From Stieleria sp. JC731 (GTDB lineage Bacteria; Planctomycetota; Planctomycetia; Pirellulales; Pirellulaceae): a DNA stretch of 64,000 nucleotides. The DNA is taken from NCBI RefSeq assembly GCF_020966635.1, contig NZ_JAJKFQ010000005.1:310001-374000 (forward strand), given 5' to 3'. Below, in pieces: positions 9,549-18,501 of this stretch (positions are counted from its first letter, which is position 1; every line of letters begins with the position of its first letter). The translations under genes and the position numbers were made by a program. The notes under the pieces were generated by a model. It was given only the letters and a program-made list of their open reading frames with translations, searched no databases and was not told where the DNA came from.

Positions 9549-11066
9549 GTGAGTTCCACATCCCAAAATAGCAGTCATGCGATGGGGCCATCCCATTTCG
9601 CAACAGCGACAGCAACGGCTTACCGTCAAGCGAAACGCCCTTCCGAAGGCGTGGAGAGCATTGCGTATCGGCCGATGGAGGACGATGCTTTCGAAACGGT
9701 TTCGCGTCTGATTAGTGAGACTGCCCATGACATCCGTGCCCCGTTGTCGACGATCCGCGAGGCGGTGCGACTGGTCCGCGATGGAGACCTGGGACGCCTA
9801 TCCCGAAGTCAACAAGAATGCTTAAGCGCGGCGATTGACCAGTGCAACTGCGCCAATCAGATGCTTGACGAGATGGTCCAATCTCGGCGCTTTGAAACCG
9901 GATTCGGGAATGTCTGTCGCACCTGGATCTCGATCGACCAGATTCGCCAGCAAGTCGAAGCGACGCTGCAACCTTGGGCGCTGCCTCGTGAGATCAAGCT
10001 GCTCTGGGATGGGCCGTTCGGACAGGACGTGCAGATTTATGCCGATCCAGTTTTGCTGCGTCGTTTGATCGTAAACTTGGCCAACAACGCGATTCGGGTC
10101 ACCTCGGCCAACCAAGCTGTCTTGATTCGCGCGAACCGAGCCTACAATTCGCAGATGATGAATTGGTCCATCGTCGATCAAGGTCGTGGAATCACACCCC
10201 ATGACTTGGAGATGATCGCGACCGGTCGTGCACCTACGCAAAGCGTGGGAGGCCTGGGGCTGCTGATTTGCCGACAGCTCGCAGCGGCACATTTTTCAAA
10301 GTTGCGAATCGAATCACGCGTCGGGACCGGTACCGCGGCAAGCTTTCAAACTCCTATGGGTGGCCCTTCGTCTGTCGCGGCAAACTTTGCACTTTGGCGA
10401 ACCCAGTTAACGAAGACTCCGCCAAGCAATATCATGGAACAGGACGAGATGGTTTATCCAGTCGCCCCTGTTGGCACGCCCATCGAAAGGCAGTCCGCCG
10501 GAAACCGATCAAAACGCCCCGAGTCGATCGCCGCCCCTCGTCGAGTCAGAATCGACGTGCCCTCCCAGGCGGTCGACCTTGGCGTTGGGAACGTCAGCCC
10601 CGTTTTCCCGCATCACGTTTTCCTAACAACGGTCTCGGTCGGGGCCGCGGTAGCCGTCACCGCAGTTGGCGATTTTGAAAAGTTGTTGCAACGATCGCTG
10701 CGTGTGACCGAAATGGCGTATCGAACCGGCGGACGAAGTTGGGTGATCGCCTTCGATGCGGACGCAAACGCCGCTCAGGCACGTCGAAGCGATATAGAGC
10801 GGCTGGCAGAAATGGAAGAGCTTAACACGCTACGTTTGCGTTGGAGCAACGGTGTCGTGATCAGCAGCGCAATTACGGATGAATTGGCCGTCAAGATGTC
10901 ATCGATGTTGGCTGACATGATGGTCCGGCAGACGCTCTATGACAGCCAGCAAGCGGTCACGGATCCGAATACGGATCTGGATGGAAATCCGGTCACGGGT
11001 GAATCGACCATTCCGTCAAGCCGGCTGCAACGCGAAGTCAACTATCTGCGTGGCCAATGGATGTAA
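9549..11066 (+). CDS. Sensor histidine kinase with degenerate GGDEF-like C-terminus
   Basis: 505 residues, no transmembrane segment, so probably cytoplasmic. HisKA: SETAHDIRAPLSTIREAV with phospho-acceptor H60. HATPase: N box NLANNA (176-181), G1 box DQGRG (210-214), G2 GGLGLLICRQLAAAH (234-248). The stretch 275-345 is low-complexity linker. Residues about 355-460 look like a GGDEF fold: YRTGGRSWVIAFDADANAAQARR has GGRSW (394-398) in the place of GGDEF, so catalysis is unlikely. Starts at GTG 9549; ATG at 9582 is an alternative. No response regulator gene is adjacent. Input signal unknown. The stop codon lies inside a perfect hairpin. Confidence 0.8.
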   Translation: MSSTSQNSSHAMGPSHFATATATAYRQAKRPSEGVESIAYRPMEDDAFETVSRLISETAHDIRAPLSTIREAVRLVRDGDLGRLSRSQQECLSAAIDQCNCANQMLDEMVQSRRFETGFGNVCRTWISIDQIRQQVEATLQPWALPREIKLLWDGPFGQDVQIYADPVLLRRLIVNLANNAIRVTSANQAVLIRANRAYNSQMMNWSIVDQGRGITPHDLEMIATGRAPTQSVGGLGLLICRQLAAAHFSKLRIESRVGTGTAASFQTPMGGPSSVAANFALWRTQLTKTPPSNIMEQDEMVYPVAPVGTPIERQSAGNRSKRPESIAAPRRVRIDVPSQAVDLGVGNVSPVFPHHVFLTTVSVGAAVAVTAVGDFEKLLQRSLRVTEMAYRTGGRSWVIAFDADANAAQARRSDIERLAEMEELNTLRLRWSNGVVISSAITDELAVKMSSMLADMMVRQTLYDSQQAVTDPNTDLDGNPVTGESTIPSSRLQREVNYLRGQWM

Positions 11067-11090
11067 CAGCTGAATTGTTTTCAGCTGTTA
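11064..11090. terminator. Perfect hairpin at the end of the histidine kinase gene
   Basis: TAACAGCTGAA, 5-nt loop, TTCAGCTGTTA: 11-bp perfect stem that includes the TAA stop. It lacks a clear downstream T run, so it may be a Rho-type or mRNA-stabilising structure rather than a strong intrinsic terminator. Confidence 0.5.
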
Positions 11091-11463
11091 CTACTCGCTC
11101 GTTGAAACAGCCATGTAGTTCACCATTGTCGCCCTTCACTCCGTGAAGGTACTGTTCCAGCCGCACAAGCCAACTTCGCAGAAAACAAAACCTGACGATC
11201 AACAAGTCGTTGAGCTTCACTTGCGAATCTACTTTAAAGCTGGCCTCCGCCAACGGTGCCTCGTTCCCCTTCTTTTGGAACGTGTGAAACTGGTCTCCCG
11301 CGTCGAATGTCTTCTGCAATCGATACAGTTTGACATCGCGATGCCACGATCATGATCTGCGATTGGCGAATATGCGGATCATGAGGGTTTCGCTGCCCCT
11401 CCCTGCCGATAGAAAACCACTGTCAGATGGTTTGTCTAGGAATCAGGCGGGTAGAGATCAGCA
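11091..11463. other. Gene-free stretch upstream of the TolC operon
   Basis: No reading frame that looks coding. A minus-strand frame of 93 codons crosses it but has no family features and overlaps the kinase end. The promoter of the TolC-HlyD-permease operon should be here; no clear -35/-10 pair could be assigned. Confidence 0.45.
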
Positions 11464-14067
11464 ATGGGTCGGCATTTCTTTTCGTTCAAGCACGAAGCTG
11501 TGAAAACGCTGTTTGTCACCGGCGTTGCTGCACTTTTGAATAACGGATGTGCACGCTCGACTTATCGGCAAGCGGCCGATCGCGAGGCCTATTGCTTGAT
11601 CAATAGCCGCCAAGCTGACAACCGGTGGGATATTCCGAATCGCGCTGTTGAGCCAGACCGGCAATCCAGGATGTATCTTGCCGCCGAAAGGGACTGCGCT
11701 CCGAAGCCACCAGACGATCAAGGTGCGCATCGATACATGGTGCAGCCGGATTGCAAAAATTTGCCTTACTACGAAAAGATCGCCACGCGGCATTCTGTCG
11801 AGAACCCGATTTGGTTGGACTACCTTCCCCAATCTGAAAATGGGCAAATCGATCTAACGCAGCCGTTGGTGATCGACTTGGCTTTGCTGCACAGTCGGGA
11901 TTATCAAAGCGAATTTGAACAGGTCTATCTACGAGCTTTGGAGCTTTCGATCAATCGGTTTGAATTCGACTCGCAGTGGTTCGGCGGCGTGGGGCTGGGA
12001 TATGAAGCCGATGGTGAAGACCTTGGTAACAATCGATTGCTGGGGATTTCGGATCGCTTGGGTTTTCAGCGCAACCTTGCCGGTGGCGGTCAATTTGCGA
12101 CAAGCGTGCTGAACTCGATCACGTGGAACTTTCCTGGCAACACGGTTCAGCAGGGATCGGCAGCGATCGTATCGACGTTTACACAGCCTTTGCTGCGTGG
12201 CGCGTTTCGCCATGTCCGTCTTGAAAACTTGACCCAGGCGGAGCGTGACTTGCTCTATCAAGTCCGCGACTTCGCTCGGTTTCGTCGATTATTCTATGTG
12301 GAATTAACCGAGCAGTATCTCGGTCTATTGACGCAAACTCAGGCGATCCGAAATACCGAGAACAACGTCAGTAATCTACGACAGAACCTTGCCGAACACG
12401 AGTTCTACGAACAACTAGAAACGGTATCGCAAGTCCAGGTCGACCAAGTCTTTCAGCAATATCAAAACGGTCGCCGTTCGCTCCTGTCTGCTCAGCAAGA
12501 ACTGATTCGGCAGCAGGACAGTTTAAAGTTTTCGATCGGTCTACCAGCCTGGGTATCGTTCGACATTGATGAATCATTGCTAAAGCCCTTCGAACTGGTC
12601 GATCCGATGGTCGAGTCGCTTCAAAAGGATGCGCAGCAGCTTTTCATCGATTTGGTTCAATTCCTTCCGCCAAGCCAGGCGCCCGCAGAACTGCTTCGCT
12701 TGCACTTCCAACAGTATCAAGAGATTCATCGGCAGACATTGGAAGTCTTACCCGCGATCGAAGCGGACTTGGTCCGGTGGCAACAACGTTTGGAATCCAC
12801 CGATCAGTCTTCGTTTTCAGACGATGACCGGTTGGATTTTGAGCAGCAGAAGGAACTTGCCGAGCGTATCGCGGGAAGCCTTGCAGAATTGCGGCAGGAT
12901 TTTGCAGCTCGATCTTCGTTTGACAATGACGTCTTGGAAAAGCTGCAAAACTACGAAACCAATCCGCCGCGTGCGGATGCCGAAGAAGATCGGAAAACTT
13001 TCGAGGAGATTCTGCAGGGCTTTGATTCACTGGAAGATGTCTCGATCGAAGACATCTTACCCAATGACGACGACAACACCGCGATCGTCGCATGGAAAGC
13101 CGTGTCCGAGGCGATCGGTAGAAAGCTGCGTGAAGAGATCGCAGAAATCTATGTCGCGCAGTCGCAGATCCGTTTGTTCCTGATCGATATCGAGCCTTTC
13201 ACGATCCCCTCGGAAAATGCGATCTCCTTCGCGTTGCAAAATCGATTGGATTTGATGAACTCGAAAGCGAATGTGATGGATCAATTCCGCAAGGTCGAAG
13301 TCGCCGCCGACGCTTTGGAAAGTGACCTTAGCGTGACCGGTCAAGTCGCCATCGGTAGCGACTCGGATTCCAACAATCCCTTCAAGCTGGATAGCGCGAA
13401 CAACCAATACCAGCTCGGCGTTCAGTTTGATGGCCCGCTCAACCGTCGACAGGAACGCAATAGCTACCGCGCCAGTCAAATCGCTTATCAGAGCGCCATT
13501 CGTTCGTTTATTGGTGACAAAGATGTGATCGCGAATGAGGTCCGGCAAATCCTAAGACAGCTGGAGTTCAGCCGGCTCAGTTTCCAAATCGCACGGCAAC
13601 AGGTCTTCGCGGCAACGCGTCAAGTTGACCAAGCACAGATTGACCTTCGTCAAAGTCGAGCCGCAGATGCAAACTTGACAATCATTTTGCTGCAAGCTCT
13701 CGATGGAATGCTGAATGCAAAGAACAGTTTGGTGCGCAGCTGGATCGACTATCGAATCCAAAAGATGCGCCTCTTCGCGGCTTTGGAGATGCTGTACTTG
13801 GATCAAAATGGCCAGTGGATCAATGAGGATTCCGGATTGAAGGACCTGTTGGACTACAAGGCAATCGATACGGAATATTTTCCGTTGAGGTGGATTGCCG
13901 AAGGTGACTCCAATTCCGTTCGGGAACAGTTGGCACCATCGGCGCCTGATCCCGTTCTCGGCGAAGACAGCATGAACGGGGCGGCCGAAGAATTGGAACT
14001 AATCGAAGCCGAGATATTGCTTCCACCGGCAAACCAAGGTCCTGCCAGCGAAGCTTTGCCGGAGTAG
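11464..14067 (+). CDS. TolC-family outer-membrane efflux lipoprotein
   Basis: 867 residues, about twice a usual TolC protein. The N-terminus carries a lipoprotein signal ending in LLNNGC (cysteine 29). The TolC repeats are visible as helical stretches with RALELSINRFEFDSQWFGG, ITWNFPGNTVQQGSAAIVSTFTQPLLRG and, in the second half, QLGVQFDGPLNRRQERNSYRASQIAYQ. Between the two halves there is a long acidic coiled-coil insertion (about residues 390-560). Acidic, proline-rich tail. Followed by an HlyD adaptor and a MacB-type permease on the same strand, so it is the outer-membrane channel of a tripartite exporter; substrate unknown. Confidence 0.78.
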   Translation: MGRHFFSFKHEAVKTLFVTGVAALLNNGCARSTYRQAADREAYCLINSRQADNRWDIPNRAVEPDRQSRMYLAAERDCAPKPPDDQGAHRYMVQPDCKNLPYYEKIATRHSVENPIWLDYLPQSENGQIDLTQPLVIDLALLHSRDYQSEFEQVYLRALELSINRFEFDSQWFGGVGLGYEADGEDLGNNRLLGISDRLGFQRNLAGGGQFATSVLNSITWNFPGNTVQQGSAAIVSTFTQPLLRGAFRHVRLENLTQAERDLLYQVRDFARFRRLFYVELTEQYLGLLTQTQAIRNTENNVSNLRQNLAEHEFYEQLETVSQVQVDQVFQQYQNGRRSLLSAQQELIRQQDSLKFSIGLPAWVSFDIDESLLKPFELVDPMVESLQKDAQQLFIDLVQFLPPSQAPAELLRLHFQQYQEIHRQTLEVLPAIEADLVRWQQRLESTDQSSFSDDDRLDFEQQKELAERIAGSLAELRQDFAARSSFDNDVLEKLQNYETNPPRADAEEDRKTFEEILQGFDSLEDVSIEDILPNDDDNTAIVAWKAVSEAIGRKLREEIAEIYVAQSQIRLFLIDIEPFTIPSENAISFALQNRLDLMNSKANVMDQFRKVEVAADALESDLSVTGQVAIGSDSDSNNPFKLDSANNQYQLGVQFDGPLNRRQERNSYRASQIAYQSAIRSFIGDKDVIANEVRQILRQLEFSRLSFQIARQQVFAATRQVDQAQIDLRQSRAADANLTIILLQALDGMLNAKNSLVRSWIDYRIQKMRLFAALEMLYLDQNGQWINEDSGLKDLLDYKAIDTEYFPLRWIAEGDSNSVREQLAPSAPDPVLGEDSMNGAAEELELIEAEILLPPANQGPASEALPE

Positions 14068-14225
14068 CGGTTGGATTCACTTTGCTGCTACCGGACGTTT
14101 CTAGGGCGTTACGCGTGTTCAATGGCGAAGTCCTCGGACCTAGGTTAGACTGAAAGTCGAGAATTTTAGACAAAAGGTCTCGTTTCGAGACTCTGTCTTG
14201 AAGTCGCCGAACTTCAGCCATCGTT

Positions 14226-15740
14226 ATGAAAAGAATTGCCAGCTACATCTTTATCGCTCTGATCCTAGGGACCATCGGTTTCGCTGCCATGCGGATGCCG
14301 GGTTTGTTGGGCAGTCGCGAATCCGATTCCGAAGCAGACGCGACCTATGTCGTCCAACGAAGGACGATCGAAGACCGCGTTGTCGAACGGGGCACCATCG
14401 AGAGTCAGAAAACGGTGTACGGGAAATGTGAGATCCCGGGACGCAATAAAATCACGTTCATCGTGCCCGAAGGATCACGCGTCAAAAAAGGCGACAAGGT
14501 TGCTGCGTTTGAGACGACCGAAATCGACAAAGACATCAAAGAAAAAGAAGTCGAGATCAACGAAGCGAAGGGTAAACACGCCGAAGCGATTCAGTCGCTT
14601 TCGATCAAAGAGGATGAAAACGCGACCAACATCGCAGCTGCACAGCTGGCTTTCGACATCGCCGAAATCGATTTGAAAAAATACCGGATGGGTGATTTCG
14701 AATCCGAAAAGGCTGATTTGAACCGAGCAATTAAAGAAGCCGAAGCAGAACTGGAAAAGGTGCGCGACGAGAAAAACAACATCGAGATTCTGGTCAAAAA
14801 AGGTTATCGGACGCCGCAGCAGTTACTCGAATATCAGCTCCGCGAACAGAACTACCAGTTTCAAGTCGAACGCGACAAACAGAAACTGAAGGTGCTCGTC
14901 ACCTATGACCGTGAAAAGAAACTGATCGAGTTCGGCGGAAAGGTCGAAGAGACAAAGCTCAAGCTGGAACGGTCTAAAAAGACTGCCAAAGCTGAAACGC
15001 TAAAAGCACAGGCTGCGATCGACAATGCTGCATCTGCGGTTCAAATCCTTGAGCAACAGCTAGAAGAGTTACAGAAGCTGCTGACGAAATGCACTCTAAT
15101 TGCTGAGCAAGACGGAACGGTTGCCTATGCCAACGAACGCTGGTACGACGCATCCGAAAGGATTCGTGAAGGCACCGAGCTCTATTCGGGACGGAACGTC
15201 TACTACTTGCCTGACATGAGTCGTATGCAAGTCAAAGCAAACGTGCATGAGTCGGTCGTTGATAAAATCAAAGTCGAGCAAACGACGGACATTCGTCTGG
15301 ATGCGTTTTCGGATCGCAAGTTGGCCGGTCGCGTTAGCAAAGTGGCAGGAATGGCAGCGAGTAGCTATTCCAGTGTCCAGAATTATGAAACCATTATCGT
15401 GATCGATTCGCTGCCCGAAGATCTGGATATCAAGCCGGGCATGACAGCCGAAGTCAACATTTTGGTCGGGACATACAAAGACGTCATTTCAGTTCCAGTC
15501 GGCGCCGTCACCGAACACTTTGAACAGGCATACGTGTATGTGAGCGCTGGCGGAACCGTCGAGCGTCGTCCGGTCGAAACGGGACGCAGCACACACTCGT
15601 TTATCGAGATCACTGAAGGACTTGACGAAGGCGAAGTCGTCATGCTTGATGCCTACCAACGTGGTATCGAGGACTTTGCCGATGCTGAAGAGGAAGCTGG
15701 GGCAACTGGAACGCCACCGGCTGGGGCTCAGCAGTCCTGA
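14226..15740 (+). CDS. HlyD/MacA-type periplasmic adaptor
   Basis: 504 residues. One N-terminal anchor (about 5-24), then the biotinyl-lipoyl half motif KITFIVPEGSRVKKGDKVAAFE, a long lysine/glutamate-rich coiled coil (about residues 95-285), the second lipoyl half near LLTKCTLIAEQDGTVAYANE, and beta-barrel/membrane-proximal domains with DIKPGMTAEVNILVG and DVISVPVGAVTE. Bridges the inner-membrane permease encoded next and the TolC protein encoded before. Its TGA stop shares its last base with the ATG of the permease gene, so the two are coupled. ATG at 14226 without an evident ribosome site. Confidence 0.85.
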   Translation: MKRIASYIFIALILGTIGFAAMRMPGLLGSRESDSEADATYVVQRRTIEDRVVERGTIESQKTVYGKCEIPGRNKITFIVPEGSRVKKGDKVAAFETTEIDKDIKEKEVEINEAKGKHAEAIQSLSIKEDENATNIAAAQLAFDIAEIDLKKYRMGDFESEKADLNRAIKEAEAELEKVRDEKNNIEILVKKGYRTPQQLLEYQLREQNYQFQVERDKQKLKVLVTYDREKKLIEFGGKVEETKLKLERSKKTAKAETLKAQAAIDNAASAVQILEQQLEELQKLLTKCTLIAEQDGTVAYANERWYDASERIREGTELYSGRNVYYLPDMSRMQVKANVHESVVDKIKVEQTTDIRLDAFSDRKLAGRVSKVAGMAASSYSSVQNYETIIVIDSLPEDLDIKPGMTAEVNILVGTYKDVISVPVGAVTEHFEQAYVYVSAGGTVERRPVETGRSTHSFIEITEGLDEGEVVMLDAYQRGIEDFADAEEEAGATGTPPAGAQQS

Positions 15741-17026
15741 TGCGAGCCATGTTTGACCGCTATCGAGCTATTTTTCGCACGTCCATTCGCGGCGTGCTGA
15801 TGCACAAGCTCCGTTCCTTGCTAACCGTGTTAGGATTGGTGTTCGGCGTTGCGAGCGTGATTGTGATGTTGGCGGTCGCCGAAGGAGCCAGTCGTCAGGC
15901 CCAAGCACAGATTGAAGCACTTGGGGTCAGCAACGTCATACTGCGAAGCAAGCAGCCAAGCAGCAGCGAATCCGAAATCAACTTTCGTTCTTTCGAACAA
16001 GATTTCGGTTTGACTTATGACGACTTGCGACGCATTGACGAAACAATCGATTCGGCAACCAACATTACCCCGCTGCGCGAGTTTCGACAGGAAGCTCGCT
16101 ACGCCGATCAAACCGTCGACGCGAGGATCGTTGGCGTTTATCCGAGTTACTTTGAAACAAGCAAAATCGAAGTGGTGTTGGGTCGACCGATCGAGCCCTC
16201 CGACCTGAAGCTTCGTTCGAACGTTTGTGTCGTCGGCGAAGACATCGCAAGGAATGTGTTTCGTGGTAAATCACCGCTTGGAAAGTCAATCCAAGTCGAC
16301 AACACGCACTTCTTTCGAATTGTCGGTGTCCAAGGCTACAAGACTCCGTCGGCAGGAATCGGATCCAGCATGTCGGCATCGGATCTCAATAGCGACATTG
16401 TCATTCCATTGACGACCGACCGCAGCCGAATTGGCGACGTCATCACTCGGCGACAACAGGGCAGCTACACCCGACAGCGACTGGAGCTGAGTCAGATAAC
16501 GGTCGGTGTTGTCAACCGGCACCACGTCAAAACGACCGCAGCGGCGCTGGAAGGTCTGTTGGCGAAGTACCATCCGCGTGAAGACTATGCGATTACGATC
16601 CCACTGGATTTGCTGGAGCAAGCACAAGCGACACAGCGGATTTTCAATTTTGTGCTCGGCGCGACCGCGGCGATTTCGTTGCTTGTCGGGGGTATCGGAA
16701 TCATGAACATCATGTTGGCAAACGTTAGCGAGCGAACACGCGAAATCGGTATTCGTCGATCGCTGGGTGCCCGTCAACGCGACATCATCTTTCAATTTGT
16801 GATCGAGACCGCGTCGCTTTCCCTGTTCGGCACGCTAATTGGAGTGATCGTAGGGTTGGCCGCGCCCTCGCTTGTTTCGTATCTATCCGGGATGGAGACA
16901 TCGGTCACTCCTTGGTCGGTTGCGATCGCCTCCCTGGTGTCGCTGTCGGTCGGAATCGTCTTCGGGATCTACCCAGCAAGACAAGCTGCGAAAATGGATC
17001 CGATCGAAGCGCTGCGCCGAATGTAG
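15740..17026 (+). CDS. MacB-type ABC permease (FtsX fold, no ATPase domain)
   Basis: 428 residues with MacB architecture: first helix at about 22-44 (LRSLLTVLGLVFGVASVIVMLAV), a periplasmic MacB_PCD-like domain, then three helices near 305-330, 355-385 and 395-415 with the conserved VGGIGIMNIMLANVSERTREIGIRR and the C-terminal IYPARQAAKMDPIEALR. The MacB ATPase domain is absent and no ATPase gene is adjacent on either side, so a partner ATPase encoded elsewhere is needed. Starts within the stop codon of the adaptor gene. Expected to act as a mechanotransmitter for export of a peptide, lipid or small molecule. Confidence 0.85.
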   Translation: MRAMFDRYRAIFRTSIRGVLMHKLRSLLTVLGLVFGVASVIVMLAVAEGASRQAQAQIEALGVSNVILRSKQPSSSESEINFRSFEQDFGLTYDDLRRIDETIDSATNITPLREFRQEARYADQTVDARIVGVYPSYFETSKIEVVLGRPIEPSDLKLRSNVCVVGEDIARNVFRGKSPLGKSIQVDNTHFFRIVGVQGYKTPSAGIGSSMSASDLNSDIVIPLTTDRSRIGDVITRRQQGSYTRQRLELSQITVGVVNRHHVKTTAAALEGLLAKYHPREDYAITIPLDLLEQAQATQRIFNFVLGATAAISLLVGGIGIMNIMLANVSERTREIGIRRSLGARQRDIIFQFVIETASLSLFGTLIGVIVGLAAPSLVSYLSGMETSVTPWSVAIASLVSLSVGIVFGIYPARQAAKMDPIEALRRM

Positions 17027-17044
17027 CTGTATCGAAAGTAGTTG

Positions 17045-17380
17045 TCACTGCTTATCGCAGTCATCTTGTTCGGACCGGATCGCGATCATCCAGTCATGGA
17101 TTCTTTGAACAGTCGCTTCGGCATTGGAATCGCTTGCGGTGATGATTAGACCCGACCAGTGATCCCATGCCATCTCGATGTTGGAAACTTGGTTCTTAGA
17201 ATGGTCGTGCCGAAAAACGATCGATGCGAATTCGGCACCGTCGGTAACAAAGTCCGACTTCGGTTGCAGCGAGAATGTTTGCGCGATTTCGTTGCTGAAG
17301 TCGAGAAAGGATTGCAGGGGAACTTCGAGCACAGACAGCTCCAAGCGTCCCGAAGCATCACGTCCTAGCACCGCTCGCAT
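17045..17380 (-). CDS. Conserved-looking hypothetical protein
   Basis: 111 residues, soluble, not recognised. ATG at 17380 is preceded by CGGAG with an 8-nt gap, a good ribosome site for this genome, which supports the gene being real. The sequence has alternating strands and a C-terminal helix (SNAEATVQRIHDWMIAIRSE). It converges on the MacB-type permease gene, 18 bp apart. No function can be proposed. Confidence 0.5.
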   Translation of the reverse strand: MRAVLGRDASGRLELSVLEVPLQSFLDFSNEIAQTFSLQPKSDFVTDGAEFASIVFRHDHSKNQVSNIEMAWDHWSGLIITASDSNAEATVQRIHDWMIAIRSEQDDCDKQ

Positions 17381-17448
17381 CAAAGCAACTCCGTAAGGAA
17401 TGTTTAAAACTAGCCAAGATCAAAATCCCAAACGTCCCCAAAACCCCC

Positions 17449-17920
17449 GGCGCGCTCCGCCGTTTCTGATAGAACTCAGATCAAACCGCCGCTGGGCAAA
17501 CCATGCCTGGCATCATAGGGACTGTGATGGGTACTTTCAGCATAGTACCCGGCACGCTCCGCCGTGCCGCCGGCGCTGTTTCTGGTAGAAGTCAGATCAA
17601 ACCACCGTCGGGCAAACCATGCCTGACATCACAGGGACTGTGATGGATACTTTCGACATAGTATCCGGCACGCTCCGCCGTGCCGCGGGCGCTGTTTCTG
17701 GTAGAACTCAGATTTAAACCACCGTCGGGCAAACCATGCCTGGCATCACAGGGACTGTGATGGGGACATTGCCCCATAGTACCCGGCACGCTCCGCCGTG
17801 CCGCCGGCGCTGTTTCTGATAGAACTCAGATCAAGCACCCGTCGGGCAAACCGTGCCTGGCATCACAGGGACTGTGATGGGTACATTGCCCCATAGTGCC
17901 CGGCACGCTCCGCCGTGCCG
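17449..17920. repeat. Tandem repeat, four units of about 117 bp, rich in hairpins
   Basis: GGC(A/G)CGCTCCGCCG recurs at 17449, 17551, 17667, 17785 and 17902, i.e. spacings of 102, 116, 118 and 117 bp. Each unit contains consecutive palindromes: CATCACAG-GGA-CTGTGATG, a GGGTACT...AGTACCC stem, and GGCACG-CTCCGC-CGTGCC. In the second unit the middle stem reads GGATACT...AGTATCC, changed on both arms. No coding frame is conserved through the units. Confidence 0.85.
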
Positions 17921-18014
17921 ATTCACAACACCAGCGTCAGATCAAAAAGCCTACTATGGTCCTGTGCGTACAAGCTTGTATCGCAGTAGCCGTCGATTGA
18001 CGGCTTGAAAGAAG

Positions 18015-18089
18015 GGTGGATGACCGGGTTCGAACCGGCGACATCTGGAACCACAATCCAGTGCTCTAACCAACTGAGCTACATCCACC
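18015..18089 (-). tRNA. tRNA-His (GTG anticodon)
   Basis: Reads GGTGGATGTAGCTCAG on the minus strand, anticodon arm CTGGA-TTGTGGT-TCCAG with anticodon GTG, T arm GCCGG-TTCGAAC-CCGGT-like and acceptor CATCCAC. An extra 5' G (G-1) faces C73, as required for tRNA-His identity. CCA is not encoded. Confidence 0.95.
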
Positions 18090-18501
18090 GTCTGAAGCGG
18101 GAAGCAATGAACTGCTCCGCCAGATTCAAAGACTGTATCCGCCAATTAAAGTTCGGTCAACGGTCCGTTTTTTCTTGATTGAAAACTTTCCTTTCGGGAC
18201 GACTTCTGGTCGGCGGAATTACCCTGACAAACCCAATAAATTGTGCCTTCGATCGACCTCCGCAGGCCTTCCTGAGCCGCAAAAATACGACTTCGGGCAC
18301 CTTTTTGGGACCGAGAATGCACTGGCAACCGGGCTCTCATATGCTGCCGACTCCCTAGCGGGTAACCTATCACCGCATGCACTCTGTTGAGCCCCCATGT
18401 TGCTGAGCCCCTGACGGGTTCAAAATGCTGGGTTCAATGATAGGCCGTCTGTTGCCGACCGATTGCCCTACGCTTCGTCGCCCCCTATCCCAGTCACTTT
18501 G
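18090..18501. other. Gene-free stretch between tRNA-His and the next gene
   Basis: No supported gene. A 78-codon minus-strand frame is present but has the composition of a chance frame. It must contain the tRNA-His promoter on the minus strand; I cannot assign the boxes with confidence. Confidence 0.4.

Noticed and set aside
11038-11319. 93-codon minus-strand frame after the kinase
   Set aside because: Overlaps the kinase end and the hairpin, no ribosome site, no recognisable feature.
17592-17789. Minus-strand frame inside the 117-bp tandem repeat
   Set aside because: It only translates the repeat; frame is not kept in other units.
18146-18382. 78-codon minus-strand frame between tRNA-His and the next gene
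   Set aside because: Biased basic composition, no ribosome site, no motif.
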